From Phaeobacter sp. 22II1-1F12B (GTDB taxonomy: Bacteria > Pseudomonadota > Alphaproteobacteria > Rhodobacterales > Rhodobacteraceae), in the NCBI RefSeq assembly GCF_002210165.1, contig NZ_AQQP01000001.1, positions 248,001 to 312,000 of the forward strand: a DNA stretch of 64,000 nt, read 5' to 3'. The notes under the pieces are model-generated. The model saw nothing but the letters and a program-made list of their open reading frames with translations. It ran no database searches and had not been told where the DNA came from. Shown in pieces: positions 19,800 through 29,105 of this stretch (positions are counted from its first letter, which is position 1; each line of letters starts with the position of its first letter). Position numbers and translations under genes: made by a program.

Positions 19800-20803
19800 T
19801 ATTCGGTCCGAAGTAGCGCGAGGTTTTCAGGCGTCGGCCTGGGCAGGTTGGTCAGCAGAAGATCCGCGACCGGGGCCAGCGCCGGATGTTCGAGATCGCG
19901 GGTCAGAACCTCCCAGACTTTCGGGATCATATCGATATAGCGGAGTTTGCCGTAGGCCGTTCCGAGCCGTGCGAATACGCCGAGAATCCGCAGGTTGCGC
20001 TGGGCGCCGAGCACCGCGTAAGCCTTGCGAAAGGCATGATCCTGCACGCCGGTTTCGTCAATGTAATGGGCGATCATCTTCGCTTCGACCCCGGGCGAGA
20101 CATCCCGGCGAATGTCCTGAAGCAGGGAGACAAGATCATAGGCCGGGTGACCCGACATGGCGTCCTGAAAATCCAGCAGACCGACACGCGCGACTCCGGT
20201 TCTGTCCGGCAGCCAGAGCAGGTTGTCGGCGTGGTAGTCGCGCTGCACAAGGACAGGGTTGTCGGGTTCGACATCGCGCAGGATGGTGTTGAACTGCCCG
20301 GCGAAACGTTCGGCCACCTGCGGATCGGACGCGCCATTGATGCGGTCGGCATATTCGGAAAACGCCAGACCGGCCAGATCGGTCATCAGCGCCGCGTCGT
20401 AGGCGTCAAGCGCGGGGAGCGGGGCCCTGTGCAGTTCGATCAGCACATCGACCGCCGCGCCATAGAGTTCCTCTTCGAGCGCCGGGTTTTTTGCGATGAC
20501 GCGGGAATAAAGATCGTCGCCCAGATCCTCGAGGATCAGAAATCCGTTCTCCTCGTCCGAGGCGATGATTTCGGGCGCGCTCAGTCCGGTTTCTTTCAGG
20601 TGTCGGGCTATCTTGACGAAAGGTCGGATGTCTTCGCCCTTTTCCGGCGGCGCATCCATGAAAACGGCGGTTTCGCCGGTTTCCGCTCTGGTCAACCGGT
20701 CATACCTGCGGTTCGACGCGTCACCGGCCAAGAGGCTGCGGTCTGCATTCTTCCACTCGGTTCCGGCGATGAATGCCTTGGCGAGTTCGGTGCGGTCGGT
20801 CAT
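19799..20803 (-). CDS. amgK: AmgK-type anomeric MurNAc/GlcNAc kinase (aminoglycoside phosphotransferase fold)
   Basis: 334 residues from the ATG at 20803, which overlaps the tsaE stop by 4 bp. Kinase motifs: GDASNRRYDR near the N terminus, catalytic QRDYHADNLLWL and LLDFQDAMSGHPAYDLVSL. Paired with murU, this is most likely the cell-wall-recycling sugar kinase. The stop overlaps the murU start by one base. Confidence 0.87.
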   Translation of the reverse strand: MTDRTELAKAFIAGTEWKNADRSLLAGDASNRRYDRLTRAETGETAVFMDAPPEKGEDIRPFVKIARHLKETGLSAPEIIASDEENGFLILEDLGDDLYSRVIAKNPALEEELYGAAVDVLIELHRAPLPALDAYDAALMTDLAGLAFSEYADRINGASDPQVAERFAGQFNTILRDVEPDNPVLVQRDYHADNLLWLPDRTGVARVGLLDFQDAMSGHPAYDLVSLLQDIRRDVSPGVEAKMIAHYIDETGVQDHAFRKAYAVLGAQRNLRILGVFARLGTAYGKLRYIDMIPKVWEVLTRDLEHPALAPVADLLLTNLPRPTPENLALLRTE

Positions 20804-21270
20804 TTGAGCATTTCCAGTTTCTTGTCCCATTTCGGATCGGTCCAGCTGAGCGTCAGTTGGCGGCTGTCTTCGTTCACCTTGTCAGGCAGGAGTTCAAGTG
20901 TCAGGGCATCGGGTGGCGTCAGGTCGCCCAGTCTTTCCGGCCATTCGACCAGGCAGATGGCATCGGTGAAGGCATCCGTCAGGCCAAGTTCCTCGATCTC
21001 GTCCGGGCCGGACAGCCGGTAGAGATCCGCATGCCAGATCGTGCCGGTGGACCCGTCATAGACCTGAACGAGAGTAAAGGTGGGCGAGGGCACGTCTTCT
21101 GGCATGTCTTGAAGCGATTGCACCAGATGTCGGCAGATATGGGTCTTGCCCGCGCCGACGGGCCCGAAAAACAGCACCGTATCGCCCGGTGCGAGCGTCT
21201 CGCCCAGCCGGGTGGCAAAGGTTGCGCTGTCTTCGGGTGAGGTCAGGGTGAAAGAGCGTTCGGCGGTCAT
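20800..21270 (-). CDS. tsaE: tRNA N6-adenosine threonylcarbamoyltransferase ATPase TsaE
   Basis: 156 residues from ATG 21270 (MTAERSFTLTSPEDSATF); an in-frame ATG at 21306 would add 12 atypical residues. The Walker A GPVGAGKTHICRHLV near 38-50 and the IWHADLYRL and LVEWPERLG motifs are diagnostic. TsaE is the ATPase partner of TsaB-TsaD for t6A37 tRNA modification; tsaD is also in this window at 33.3-34.4 kb. Confidence 0.94.
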   Translation of the reverse strand: MTAERSFTLTSPEDSATFATRLGETLAPGDTVLFFGPVGAGKTHICRHLVQSLQDMPEDVPSPTFTLVQVYDGSTGTIWHADLYRLSGPDEIEELGLTDAFTDAICLVEWPERLGDLTPPDALTLELLPDKVNEDSRQLTLSWTDPKWDKKLEMLK

Positions 21271-21310
21271 GCGCCGCACAATGGCGAGCCGGACCGGCAG
21301 CCGCAAGCGG

Positions 21311-22861
21311 TCAGTTATGCACTTCGAGCTGCGGCTTTCCCCTGATCTGAACCATGTTGGCGGGCGGCAGGTTCGAAAAGGTGATGAGACTGGTGCCGTT
21401 CAGGATGGGACGGACACGGCAGAGCATGCGTTCACCGTTTTGAAGCGTGATTTCGGCATCCCAGTTGGTACGGTTTTCGCTGGCGCTGACGAAATCGCGG
21501 ATTTCACCCCAGATCGGCGTTGCCTTGCAATTCTGTTGCCATATCCGGGTCGCGTCGATGACGGTACTTTGGGTAAAGCTGCTGTCGGGATCGACATTCC
21601 AGAGATCGCGATAAGCCTTGTTACACAGGGCCAGCGTGCCATCGGGAATAAATACGACAAAGGCATCGCCGATTTCATCAAGCACAGCCTGACCCAGTTC
21701 CAGATCCGACCGGAAGCGGCGGGTCAATGTTATTTCAGCGGTAATATCCTCAAACAGAAAGGCGATGGCGCCATCCGGGTGCGGGCGTCCGTTGACGGAA
21801 TAAACGGAACCTGACGGAAGCGACCATGTTTCCTGATAGCGGCCATCGGAGGCGGCGGCGACAAGTTCGGCCATCTGGTGGCGCCAGCCGCTGTAGTTCT
21901 TGGGTTCTGGCATCATGCGCTGGTCGCGCAACCGGTCAAAAAAGGTAAGCAGGTTGGGGCGGGCCGACAGGAATTCGGCGGGCAGGGCAGTCAGGTCGAT
22001 CAGCGCGGGATTGAACAGTGCGAGCTGCCGGTTGCGATCGAAAATCGCCAGCCCGATGGAAAGCTGCGCAAAGGTCTTGGCAAGGGTCTGCACGAATTTG
22101 CGCTGGGCGTTTTCCGCCTCGACCACCGCATTCACGTTGACGGCGCAGCAAAGCGGTCCTTCGTCATTGGCGATGACCGAAACATCGTACCAGACGCGGT
22201 CATCGGTGCCGAGCATGGTGACGGGCATCCGGCGGGAGCGAGCCTGTTCCACATCGCTGGGCAGGATCGGGAACAGGCAGGAGGTTTCGGATTCGGGCGT
22301 CGAACTGATCTTGGTGACCAGAGACTGGTAGGCGGCATTGCTCCAGACGACGTCGCCCGTTTCTGACAGTTGCCAAATCGGGTAGGGCGTTTTGTTGACC
22401 GCAAGCCGAAGCTGCAAAAGTTCGTCCCGTGCCGAAGGCCCGAGCAGAAGAGACGGGTCATTCTGGACGGCACTGTTTTCGCCGATACGGACCCGGGTGA
22501 TGCCGTCGAGCCATTCCATCGTGAGAATTGCAGGGTCTTCCTGCCCGATAGCGCGACGCCGCACGCGCCCCGACAGCCTTAGCTCGCTTTGAGAGGACGG
22601 GAGATCGCGAAAGCGCGTTTTCAGCACCTCACGCAGGGCGTTCCAGTCAAAGTTTTCCTCGCTGGCCTCGATATACTCGCTTGCTGTAGAGGAGGCATCG
22701 AGCAGGCGGCTGCCATCGAATATCCAGACCGCCTCATCACCGGTTTCCGCGACGTATTTGCTTCGCCACGATCGATGGGACCGCGAACCGGGAGAAAGGA
22801 TTGCTATCGTCAGAATTGCCGAAAGCAAGGATACGAATAAAATGGCAATCCACTCGTTCAT
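21311..22861 (-). CDS. Membrane-anchored multi-PAS protein without a kinase domain
   Basis: 516 residues: an N-terminal membrane segment (IAILFVSLLSAILTIAILS, 5-23), then at least three PAS-like modules (about 165-255; 265-380, of the PAS_7 look with IGLAIFDRNRQLALFNPALI; 385-500 with GDAFVVFIPDGTLALCNKAY). There is no DHp His box or HATPase N/G boxes, and the protein simply ends after the last PAS. It could sense a ligand or redox state and act on another kinase; DivL-like signalling is a possibility but unproven. It lies between regB and tsaE, and a CtrA-type box lies 58 bp upstream. Confidence 0.8.
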   Translation of the reverse strand: MNEWIAILFVSLLSAILTIAILSPGSRSHRSWRSKYVAETGDEAVWIFDGSRLLDASSTASEYIEASEENFDWNALREVLKTRFRDLPSSQSELRLSGRVRRRAIGQEDPAILTMEWLDGITRVRIGENSAVQNDPSLLLGPSARDELLQLRLAVNKTPYPIWQLSETGDVVWSNAAYQSLVTKISSTPESETSCLFPILPSDVEQARSRRMPVTMLGTDDRVWYDVSVIANDEGPLCCAVNVNAVVEAENAQRKFVQTLAKTFAQLSIGLAIFDRNRQLALFNPALIDLTALPAEFLSARPNLLTFFDRLRDQRMMPEPKNYSGWRHQMAELVAAASDGRYQETWSLPSGSVYSVNGRPHPDGAIAFLFEDITAEITLTRRFRSDLELGQAVLDEIGDAFVVFIPDGTLALCNKAYRDLWNVDPDSSFTQSTVIDATRIWQQNCKATPIWGEIRDFVSASENRTNWDAEITLQNGERMLCRVRPILNGTSLITFSNLPPANMVQIRGKPQLEVHN

Positions 22862-22918
22862 GGGAAGGTATTCACCGTCTCTCCAGCCAAGGACCTTAGC
22901 TACAGTTCCGAGAAATGG

Positions 22919-22933
22919 TTAACACGACCTTAA
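22919..22933 (-). promoter_or_regulatory. Perfect CtrA-type box (TTAA-N7-TTAA)
   Basis: TTAACACGACCTTAA matches the full CtrA consensus TTAA-N7-TTAA and reads TTAAGGTCGTGTTAAC on the minus strand, 58 bp upstream of the PAS gene start. CtrA is the alphaproteobacterial cell-cycle/motility response regulator. Binding is inferred from sequence only. Confidence 0.6.
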
Positions 22934-22954
22934 CCGGACCAGATTATCTGGCGG

Positions 22955-24352
22955 TCATGTTTCGATAGGCCGGTTCTTTCCGAGGGGAACGACGTTGTCG
23001 CCGGCGCGCGCGTCAATTTTCCGGCGGGGCCAGCGGACTTCGACAATGGCGCCGGTGCGGTTTGCCATTACGGGGACGTCGCCCGTCCATTCCGGCCCGT
23101 TTGCAAAGCGAAGTTCGGCACCGGAACGTTCCAGAAGCGTCTTTGCGATGAACAGGCCAAGGCCCATGCCTTCGTACCCCGGGCGCGAGGGCCGGTCGGA
23201 TTCCTGTCGTCTGCGACGCATGAAAGGATCGCCAATACGTCCGATGGTCTGCGGCGGAAAACCGCGGCCGTCGTCCATGATGCGGATCGAGATGAAGTTC
23301 TCGTTCCAGCTCGATTCCAGCCAGACGGTGGTGCGGGCGAAATCGACGGCGTTCTGGACGAGGTTGCGCAAGCCGTGGATGACCTCGGGTTTGCGCAGGA
23401 TCGAAGGTTGTTGAAAGGCGGTGCCCGAGCCGGGGCGCTCTTCGAAGATGATTTCCTTGCCGCGATCCATGTGCGGTTCGGCGGCCTCATTCAGTACGGC
23501 GCTGAGAGGTGCCTGTCGCAAGTGCAGGTCGTCCTTTCCGGCGCGGCCCATGTTGCGCAGGATGTCGCGGCACCGGTCGGCTTGTTCGCGGATAAGTTGG
23601 GCATCCTCGCGCAGGTCGGGACGGTCATCCAGTTCCTCGAGCAGTTCGGCGCTGGTTAGCTTTATAGTGGCAAGCGGCGTGCCAAGCTCATGCGCGGCGG
23701 CAGCGACCACACCGCCCAGATCGGTCAGCTTTTGTTCGCGGGCGAGGGCCATCTGCGTCGCGGCAAGCGCATCAGACATGGAATGCATTTCCGAACTGAC
23801 CCGCCGGGAATAGGCGCCCATGAACAGCGTGGCGATGGTGATCGCGGCCCAATTGCCAAAGACGAACATGTCCGGCAGGCGCAGCACCTCGCCGCTTTCG
23901 GTGACGAGCGGGAGGTGATTGACCGCCAGCATCGTCACCAACATGATCGCGCCCCCGCCGATCAGGATTGTCGAGCGCAGGCCCAGAACGCTGGCGGAAA
24001 TTGTCACCGGGCCCAGCATCAGCATGGCAAAGGGATTGTTCAGTCCGCCGGTCAAGTACAGCAAAAAGGAAAGCTGAAGCAGATCGAAGAGAACCATCAT
24101 GAAGTTCTCGGTCTCGTTCAGGCGTTTGTTTTCCGGAAAGACGAAGATCGCGATCAGGTTGCCGACGACCGACACGCCGATGGCAAGGTAGCACAGGCCG
24201 AATTCGAGCTGCAGGTTGTACATCTGCTGCGACACGGTGATCGCTGCAAGCTGACCGATGATCGCGACCCAGCGCAGAAAGATCAGCGTGCGCAGACGGA
24301 TCCAGTTGCTGCGTTCCTGCCCTTGGAGAATGGCGCCGGAAGAATTGAACAT
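22955..24352 (-). CDS. regB: Redox-sensing histidine kinase RegB (PrrB)
   Basis: 465 residues. Six hydrophobic segments span about 22-185, including the ubiquinone-binding motif GGLNNPF (102-108). The phosphoacceptor lies in AAAAHELGTPLATIKL (His 221), with the redox-active Cys in the EQADRCRDIL box (Cys 261). The catalytic ATPase boxes GLRNLVQNAVDFA, DDGRGFPP and GMGLGLFIAKTLLERSG follow. RegB phosphorylates RegA under low oxygen or reducing conditions, controlling energy and carbon metabolism. It diverges from senC-regA, as in Rhodobacter. Confidence 0.97.
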   Translation of the reverse strand: MFNSSGAILQGQERSNWIRLRTLIFLRWVAIIGQLAAITVSQQMYNLQLEFGLCYLAIGVSVVGNLIAIFVFPENKRLNETENFMMVLFDLLQLSFLLYLTGGLNNPFAMLMLGPVTISASVLGLRSTILIGGGAIMLVTMLAVNHLPLVTESGEVLRLPDMFVFGNWAAITIATLFMGAYSRRVSSEMHSMSDALAATQMALAREQKLTDLGGVVAAAAHELGTPLATIKLTSAELLEELDDRPDLREDAQLIREQADRCRDILRNMGRAGKDDLHLRQAPLSAVLNEAAEPHMDRGKEIIFEERPGSGTAFQQPSILRKPEVIHGLRNLVQNAVDFARTTVWLESSWNENFISIRIMDDGRGFPPQTIGRIGDPFMRRRRQESDRPSRPGYEGMGLGLFIAKTLLERSGAELRFANGPEWTGDVPVMANRTGAIVEVRWPRRKIDARAGDNVVPLGKNRPIET

Positions 24353-24421
24353 GCGTGACCTTACGTCTGTTGCGGCGGCTAAATATGTTGATAGGTGTCC
24401 ACGCCGGAACGATCAACAATC

Positions 24422-25063
24422 ATGAGCCTGAGGATAATCACGATGCGCCGCTATTTTGCATTTCTCGGAGCGGCCGTTCTGGTGGCCGTTTTGGGCGGTA
24501 CCTGGCTTTTCACCGTTTATGCGCGCAACGACAATCCGTTGGCCTCATGCGGCGTTGGTCAGGTCGCGGGCGGCTCGGCCCAGATTGGCGGTCCGTTCGA
24601 GCTGGTGAATGCGTCGGGTGAGACCGTGACCGACACGGATGTGATCACCGAACCGTCGCTGGTTTATTTCGGGTATACGTTCTGCCCGGATGTCTGTCCG
24701 ATGGATATGGCGCGCAACGCGGATGCGGTCGATCTGCTGCAGGACGCCGGTTATGGCGTAACGCCGGTTTTCATCACCGTCGATCCGGACCGGGATACGC
24801 CCGAGGTGGTCGGTGACTTTGCGGACAACCTGCATGAACGCATGATCGGCCTGACCGGGTCGGCGGAGCAGATCAAGGATGTCAGCCAGACCTACAAGGC
24901 CTATTACAACGCGCATAAGGACGAGGGGGAATTCTACCTCGTCGATCATTCGACCTTTACCTACCTGATGACGCCAGAGGACGGGTTCATCGAATTCTTT
25001 CGTCGGGATCTGAGCGCCGAGGACATGGCCGAAAAGACCGCCTGTATCATAGACAACCTGTAG
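24422..25063 (+). CDS. senC: SCO1/SenC family copper chaperone
   Basis: About 213 residues from ATG 24422; ATG 24443 (MRRYFAFLGAAVL) has a better ribosome site (TGAGGA) and may be the true start. An N-terminal membrane anchor is followed by the thioredoxin-like Sco domain with copper ligands FCPDVCP and the later His in LVDHSTFTYL. Sco proteins deliver copper to cytochrome oxidase CuA and influence RegBA signalling. Located between regB and regA, the classical Rhodobacter arrangement. Confidence 0.95.
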   Translation: MSLRIITMRRYFAFLGAAVLVAVLGGTWLFTVYARNDNPLASCGVGQVAGGSAQIGGPFELVNASGETVTDTDVITEPSLVYFGYTFCPDVCPMDMARNADAVDLLQDAGYGVTPVFITVDPDRDTPEVVGDFADNLHERMIGLTGSAEQIKDVSQTYKAYYNAHKDEGEFYLVDHSTFTYLMTPEDGFIEFFRRDLSAEDMAEKTACIIDNL

Positions 25064-25140
25064 GCGAATCGCTGGTTTGACCTTTTCGATGCCCGTCTGC
25101 ATATTAGCTAAAATAAACAACAAATGCCGGAGGAACCCGC

Positions 25141-25695
25141 ATGGCAACCGTTGATCCGCATGAGCTTGGTCCTGACCGGTCTTTGCTTTTGCTCGACGAT
25201 GACGAGCCTTTCCTGCGCAGGCTGGCCAAGGCGATGGAAAAGCGTGGCTTTGAAGTCGAGATGGCAGGTTCTGTTGCGGCCGGGCGCGCCATCGCGACAG
25301 CCCGTCCTCCGGCCTATGCGGTCGTCGATCTGCGGCTAGAGGATGGCAACGGGCTGGATGTGGTCGAGGTTCTGCGGGAAAAGCGGCCCGACAGCCGGGT
25401 CGTGGTGCTGACAGGTTATGGTGCGATTGCAACTGCTGTGGCGGCGGTCAAGATCGGGGCGACGGATTACCTGTCGAAACCTGCGGATGCGACCGACATC
25501 ACAAATGCGCTTCTGGCGAAGACGGATGAACTGCCGCCGCCGCCGGAAAACCCGATGAGCGCGGACCGGGTGCGCTGGGAACATATCCAGCGTGTCTATG
25601 AGCTTTGTGATCGCAACGTGAGCGAAACGGCGCGTCGGCTGAACATGCACCGTCGAACCCTGCAACGCATTCTTGCCAAAAGAAGCCCGCGTTAG
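25141..25695 (+). CDS. regA: Global redox response regulator RegA (PrrA/ActR)
   Basis: 184 residues. Receiver domain with acidic pocket LLLDDDEPF and phosphoacceptor Asp 63 (VVDLRLEDGNG), conserved Lys in YLSKPAD, a Pro-rich linker (ELPPPPENP), and a Fis-type helix-turn-helix (VSETARRLNMHRRTLQRIL) at the C terminus, nearly invariant in the family. It is the DNA-binding partner of RegB. In R. capsulatus hvrA follows regA; here a GT61 gene follows 5 bp downstream instead. Confidence 0.97.
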   Translation: MATVDPHELGPDRSLLLLDDDEPFLRRLAKAMEKRGFEVEMAGSVAAGRAIATARPPAYAVVDLRLEDGNGLDVVEVLREKRPDSRVVVLTGYGAIATAVAAVKIGATDYLSKPADATDITNALLAKTDELPPPPENPMSADRVRWEHIQRVYELCDRNVSETARRLNMHRRTLQRILAKRSPR

Positions 25696-25700
25696 AGCCT

Positions 25701-26873
25701 GTGTCCGGGGGCAATCTGCCTTTGGGGGCGCTGGGCAACCAGCCTGAACCGACAGGCGGCTGGTCCGAAGAGATCGTGACGCTGAAACATGCCGTCGTGG
25801 TGCCGCCGCTCAAGGGTGATTTCATTCAACCGGCGGGGATACTGTCCGAGGATGGTGCCTATTGCGCCCATGGGGCGTTGTGGCGGAAATTTCGCGCTCT
25901 GACCGTTGCGCCGGAAATGCCGGAGCGGGCTGAGCCGCTTCCCGGGCGCTGGCTTTGGGGTGGCGTGCTTTGGGCGCACTTCGGCCATTTCCTTGTGGAA
26001 AGCAGCGCTCGCTTGTGGGCACTCGATCAGTTGGAACAGGCTGTTGACGGCATCCTGTTCATGCCACGACGCCCACGGGCGGGCGACGCGGTGCGCGGAT
26101 TCCACAGGGATTTCATCCAGTTGATGGCCCCCGACATGCCGATCCGGGTTGTGACGGACCCGGCCCGCGTCGAAGAACTGGTGGTGCCGGGGCAGGGGTT
26201 TGGCCTTGGGCGGATCACGGCGGGGACGGAGGCGTTCCGGCAGGCGGTTCATAACCGGTTCGCAGCGGATATCGCGGCGGAGGGGCCGGAAAAGATCTAT
26301 ATATCACGCTCTGCGCTGGGCATCGGCAAGGGCGGTTTGCTGGGCGAAGAGCGTATGGAGGAACTCTTGGCAAGCGAAGGCTACGAGATTTTTCATCCGC
26401 AACGGCATGACATGGCAACGCAGATCGCGCGCTATAAGGCGGCTAGGCAGATCGTGGCGGCGGATGGTTCGGCCATTCACCTGTTTGCGATGGTCGGGCG
26501 CGCGGATCAGTCTCTGGCCATCGTATTACGGCGCAAATCCTCGGCCAATAACCTGCTGCAGTCGAATGTAACCCATTTCTGTGGCCGCGAACCGCTGATG
26601 ATCGAGGCGCTGCGCAGTGAATGGGTCAAGGCGACCAACAAGAAGAAATCCAACCGGCTGTCCTTTGGTGAGCTGGATTTGCAGAAGATCGGCGCCATGC
26701 TGGCCGAGGGCGGTTTCATCCGCGACGCGGCGGCATGGCAGGCGCTGAGCGACGAGGAGCGGCAGGCGCTTTTCGCCGCCAAGAAGCTGACCGGTAAGAA
26801 CGCCGTTGAGGAACTGCCGAAGTACAAGCGCAACCGGATACGCGCGGCGCGCCGAGCGAGGAAAGCGACCTAG
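25701..26873 (+). CDS. Glycosyltransferase family 61 (DUF563) protein
   Basis: 390 residues, beginning at a GTG only 5 bp after regA. The GT61/DUF563 hallmarks are visible: WAHFGHFLVESSARLWAL near 90-110, KIYISRSALG near 195, and AARQIVAADGSAIHLFAMV near 250. The C-terminal 90 residues are Lys/Arg rich (KATNKKKSNRL; KYKRNRIRAARRARKAT). Likely a polysaccharide glycosyltransferase. Its acceptor is unknown. Tight spacing suggests co-transcription with regA. Confidence 0.85.
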   Translation: MSGGNLPLGALGNQPEPTGGWSEEIVTLKHAVVVPPLKGDFIQPAGILSEDGAYCAHGALWRKFRALTVAPEMPERAEPLPGRWLWGGVLWAHFGHFLVESSARLWALDQLEQAVDGILFMPRRPRAGDAVRGFHRDFIQLMAPDMPIRVVTDPARVEELVVPGQGFGLGRITAGTEAFRQAVHNRFAADIAAEGPEKIYISRSALGIGKGGLLGEERMEELLASEGYEIFHPQRHDMATQIARYKAARQIVAADGSAIHLFAMVGRADQSLAIVLRRKSSANNLLQSNVTHFCGREPLMIEALRSEWVKATNKKKSNRLSFGELDLQKIGAMLAEGGFIRDAAAWQALSDEERQALFAAKKLTGKNAVEELPKYKRNRIRAARRARKAT

Positions 26874-27466
26874 CCAAGCTGGCGCGAGAGTTCTTCGTAT
26901 CGTTTCGTGAAATCCCGACGGGTTTCGACGGGAGGGCGCAGAACTATAGTCAAATCGCCTATTAGAGCCTGATCAGGCTTGCCAAAGAACTTGTTCGCCT
27001 CGGCCTCGGTAAAGCCTGCGATGCTTGTTGCCTCCATCCATGCGCTGATATTGTCGGCCTTTTTGATCTGACGTTTCACGCTGGCGGGAATGGCGGCGGG
27101 CAGGCCGAAACGGATGTGGATGGCAGAGGTCAGACGGATATCGAGATCCTTGTAACCGGGACCGACGGCTGCCTTCACGGGCGATATCATGTCGCCGATC
27201 ACGTATTCGGGCGCGTCGTGCAAAAGCGCGGCCAGTTGCCATTTCGGGGGGGCCTTGGGCGCGATGCGGCGAAACAGCACTTCGACCAAAAGGGAATGTT
27301 CGGCGACGGAATAGGCGAAATCGCCATTTGTCTGACCGTTCCAGCGCGCGACAAAGGCCAGACCATGGGCGATGTCTTCGATTTCGATGTCCACGGGCGT
27401 CGGATCAAGCAGATCAAGGCGACGGCCGGACAGCATGCGTTGCCAGGCGCGGGGAGGTTTCATCAT
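26870..27466 (-). CDS. HD-domain phosphohydrolase (YfbR-like)
   Basis: 198 residues. HD-domain metal ligands are seen as AEHSLLVEVLF (His), ALLHDAPEYVIGD (His-Asp) and the later ADNISAWMEA (Asp). The closest functional idea is a YfbR/YedJ-like nucleoside 5'-monophosphatase, but substrate specificity is not determinable. It is convergent with GT61 (4-bp overlap) and divergent from ahcY. Confidence 0.85.
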   Translation of the reverse strand: MMKPPRAWQRMLSGRRLDLLDPTPVDIEIEDIAHGLAFVARWNGQTNGDFAYSVAEHSLLVEVLFRRIAPKAPPKWQLAALLHDAPEYVIGDMISPVKAAVGPGYKDLDIRLTSAIHIRFGLPAAIPASVKRQIKKADNISAWMEATSIAGFTEAEANKFFGKPDQALIGDLTIVLRPPVETRRDFTKRYEELSRQLG

Positions 27467-27641
27467 GGCTCTCGGTCAGACAAGGGAATCCCGGTTTACT
27501 GCCCAAAACCAATGCGCTCGTCCAGTCCGAAGCGCGTGAAACCCGGATTGATTAGGTCTTCGTTAGGGGCGATCACCCTGTCGCGTTGCGCCTTTCGGGA
27601 GGTGATGGTAAATGCGCTCAAAATCATAGGAGTTTCCCATC

Positions 27642-29033
27642 GTGACCCAAGATTATGCCGTCAAGGACATCAACCTCGCCGATTATGGGCGCAAAGAGCT
27701 TGATATCGCCGAAACCGAAATGCCGGGCCTGATGGCGCTGCGCGAAGAATACGGCGAAAGCAAGCCGCTGAAAGGCGCGCGGATCGTTGGTTCGCTGCAC
27801 ATGACCATTCAGACTGCGGTTCTGATCGAAACCCTGACCGCGCTGGGCGCCGACGTGCGCTGGGCGTCGTGCAACATCTTTTCGACGCAGGACCACGCGG
27901 CTGCGGCGATTGCGGCCGGTGGTACCCCGGTCTTTGCAGTCAAGGGTCAGAGTCTGGTCGAGCACTGGGATTACCTCGACAAGTCCTTCATGTTCCCCGA
28001 GGGCGCGAACATGATCCTTGACGATGGCGGCGACGCGACGCTTTACGTTCTGCTTGGCGCACGTGTCGAAGCGGGTGAAACAAACCTGATCGAAGTGCCG
28101 ACCTCGGAAGAGGAAGAGGCGATCTTTGCGCAGATCAAGAAGCGTATGAAGGAAAGCCCCGGCTGGTTCACCAAGACACGCGACGCGATCAAGGGCGTTT
28201 CCGAGGAAACCACGACCGGCGTTCACCGTCTTTACGATCTGCACAAGAAAGGCCAGCTGCCTTTCCCGGCGATCAACGTGAACGACAGCGTGACCAAGTC
28301 GAAGTTCGACAACAAGTACGGCTGCAAGGAATCGCTGGTTGACGGTATCCGCCGCGCGACCGACGTAATGATGGCAGGCAAGGTTGCGGTTGTCTGCGGT
28401 TACGGCGATGTGGGCAAAGGGTCTGCGGCGTCGCTGGCCGGTGCCGGCGCCCGTGTGAAAGTAACCGAGATCGACCCGATCTGTGCGCTTCAGGCCGCAA
28501 TGGACGGTTTCGAGGTTGTGCGTCTTGAGGACGTGATCGACAGCGCCGACATCTTTATCACCACGACCGGCAACAAGGACGTGATCCGCATCGAGCATAT
28601 GCGCGAGATGAAGAACATGGCCATCGTCGGCAACATCGGCCACTTTGACAACGAAATCCAGGTTGCCAGCCTGAAGAACCACAAGTGGACCAACATCAAG
28701 GAACAGGTGGACATGATCGAAATGCCCTCGGGCAACAAGATCATCCTCTTGTCCGAAGGCCGTCTGCTGAACCTTGGCAACGCGACCGGTCACCCGTCGT
28801 TTGTGATGTCGGCCTCCTTTACCAACCAGGTTCTGGCTCAGATCGAGCTGTGGACACGCGGTGAGGAATACAAGAACGAGGTCTACATCCTGCCCAAGCA
28901 TCTGGACGAGAAAGTTGCCCGTCTGCATCTGGAACGGATCGGCGTTCGCCTGAGCGAGCTGAGCTCGGAGCAGGCCGCATATATCGGCGTCACGCCGGAA
29001 GGCCCGTTCAAGCCGGAACACTATCGTTATTGA
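27642..29033 (+). CDS. ahcY: S-adenosylhomocysteine hydrolase
   Basis: 463 residues from a GTG start with AGGAG 10 bp upstream. It hydrolyses SAH to adenosine and homocysteine, relieving product inhibition of methyltransferases. Motifs: [16 protein letters not shown], EEYxE-like substrate segments, [15 protein letters not shown], the NAD-binding [17 protein letters not shown] and C-terminal KPEHYRY. The 175-bp upstream gap shows no recognised riboswitch. In R. capsulatus ahcY also lies close to the regA region. Confidence 0.98.
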   Translation: MTQDYAVKDINLADYGRKELDIAETEMPGLMALREEYGESKPLKGARIVGSLHMTIQTAVLIETLTALGADVRWASCNIFSTQDHAAAAIAAGGTPVFAVKGQSLVEHWDYLDKSFMFPEGANMILDDGGDATLYVLLGARVEAGETNLIEVPTSEEEEAIFAQIKKRMKESPGWFTKTRDAIKGVSEETTTGVHRLYDLHKKGQLPFPAINVNDSVTKSKFDNKYGCKESLVDGIRRATDVMMAGKVAVVCGYGDVGKGSAASLAGAGARVKVTEIDPICALQAAMDGFEVVRLEDVIDSADIFITTTGNKDVIRIEHMREMKNMAIVGNIGHFDNEIQVASLKNHKWTNIKEQVDMIEMPSGNKIILLSEGRLLNLGNATGHPSFVMSASFTNQVLAQIELWTRGEEYKNEVYILPKHLDEKVARLHLERIGVRLSELSSEQAAYIGVTPEGPFKPEHYRY

Positions 29034-29057
29034 TTTCGGCCTGAGTGTTGAACTGAC

Positions 29058-29094
29058 AAGCCCCGCCGAAATCTCGGCGGGGCTTTTTCTTTTG
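29058..29094 (+). terminator. Rho-independent terminator of ahcY
   Basis: A 12-bp stem AAGCCCCGCCGA / TCGGCGGGGCTT with a 4-nt loop is followed by TTTTCTTTT, 24 bp after the ahcY stop. The T-rich tail is on the + strand only. Confidence 0.92.
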
Positions 29095-29105
29095 CAGGGT
29101 CTGGT

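Noticed and set aside
27612-27625. GCGCTCAAAATCA resembling half of the TGAGCGCTCAAATAA operator upstream of ahcY
   Set aside because: Only one half-site is present, there is no palindrome, and the downstream gene is housekeeping.
27467-27641. Possible SAH or SAM riboswitch before ahcY
   Set aside because: The consensus elements I know for the SAH, SAM-II and SAM/SAH classes were not found; only short GC-rich stretches without the expected pseudoknot layout.
27624-29021. A 465-codon minus-strand open frame opposite ahcY
   Set aside because: It mirrors the strongly conserved ahcY gene, has His/Val/Asp-rich composition typical of antisense frames, and no ribosome site or family similarity.
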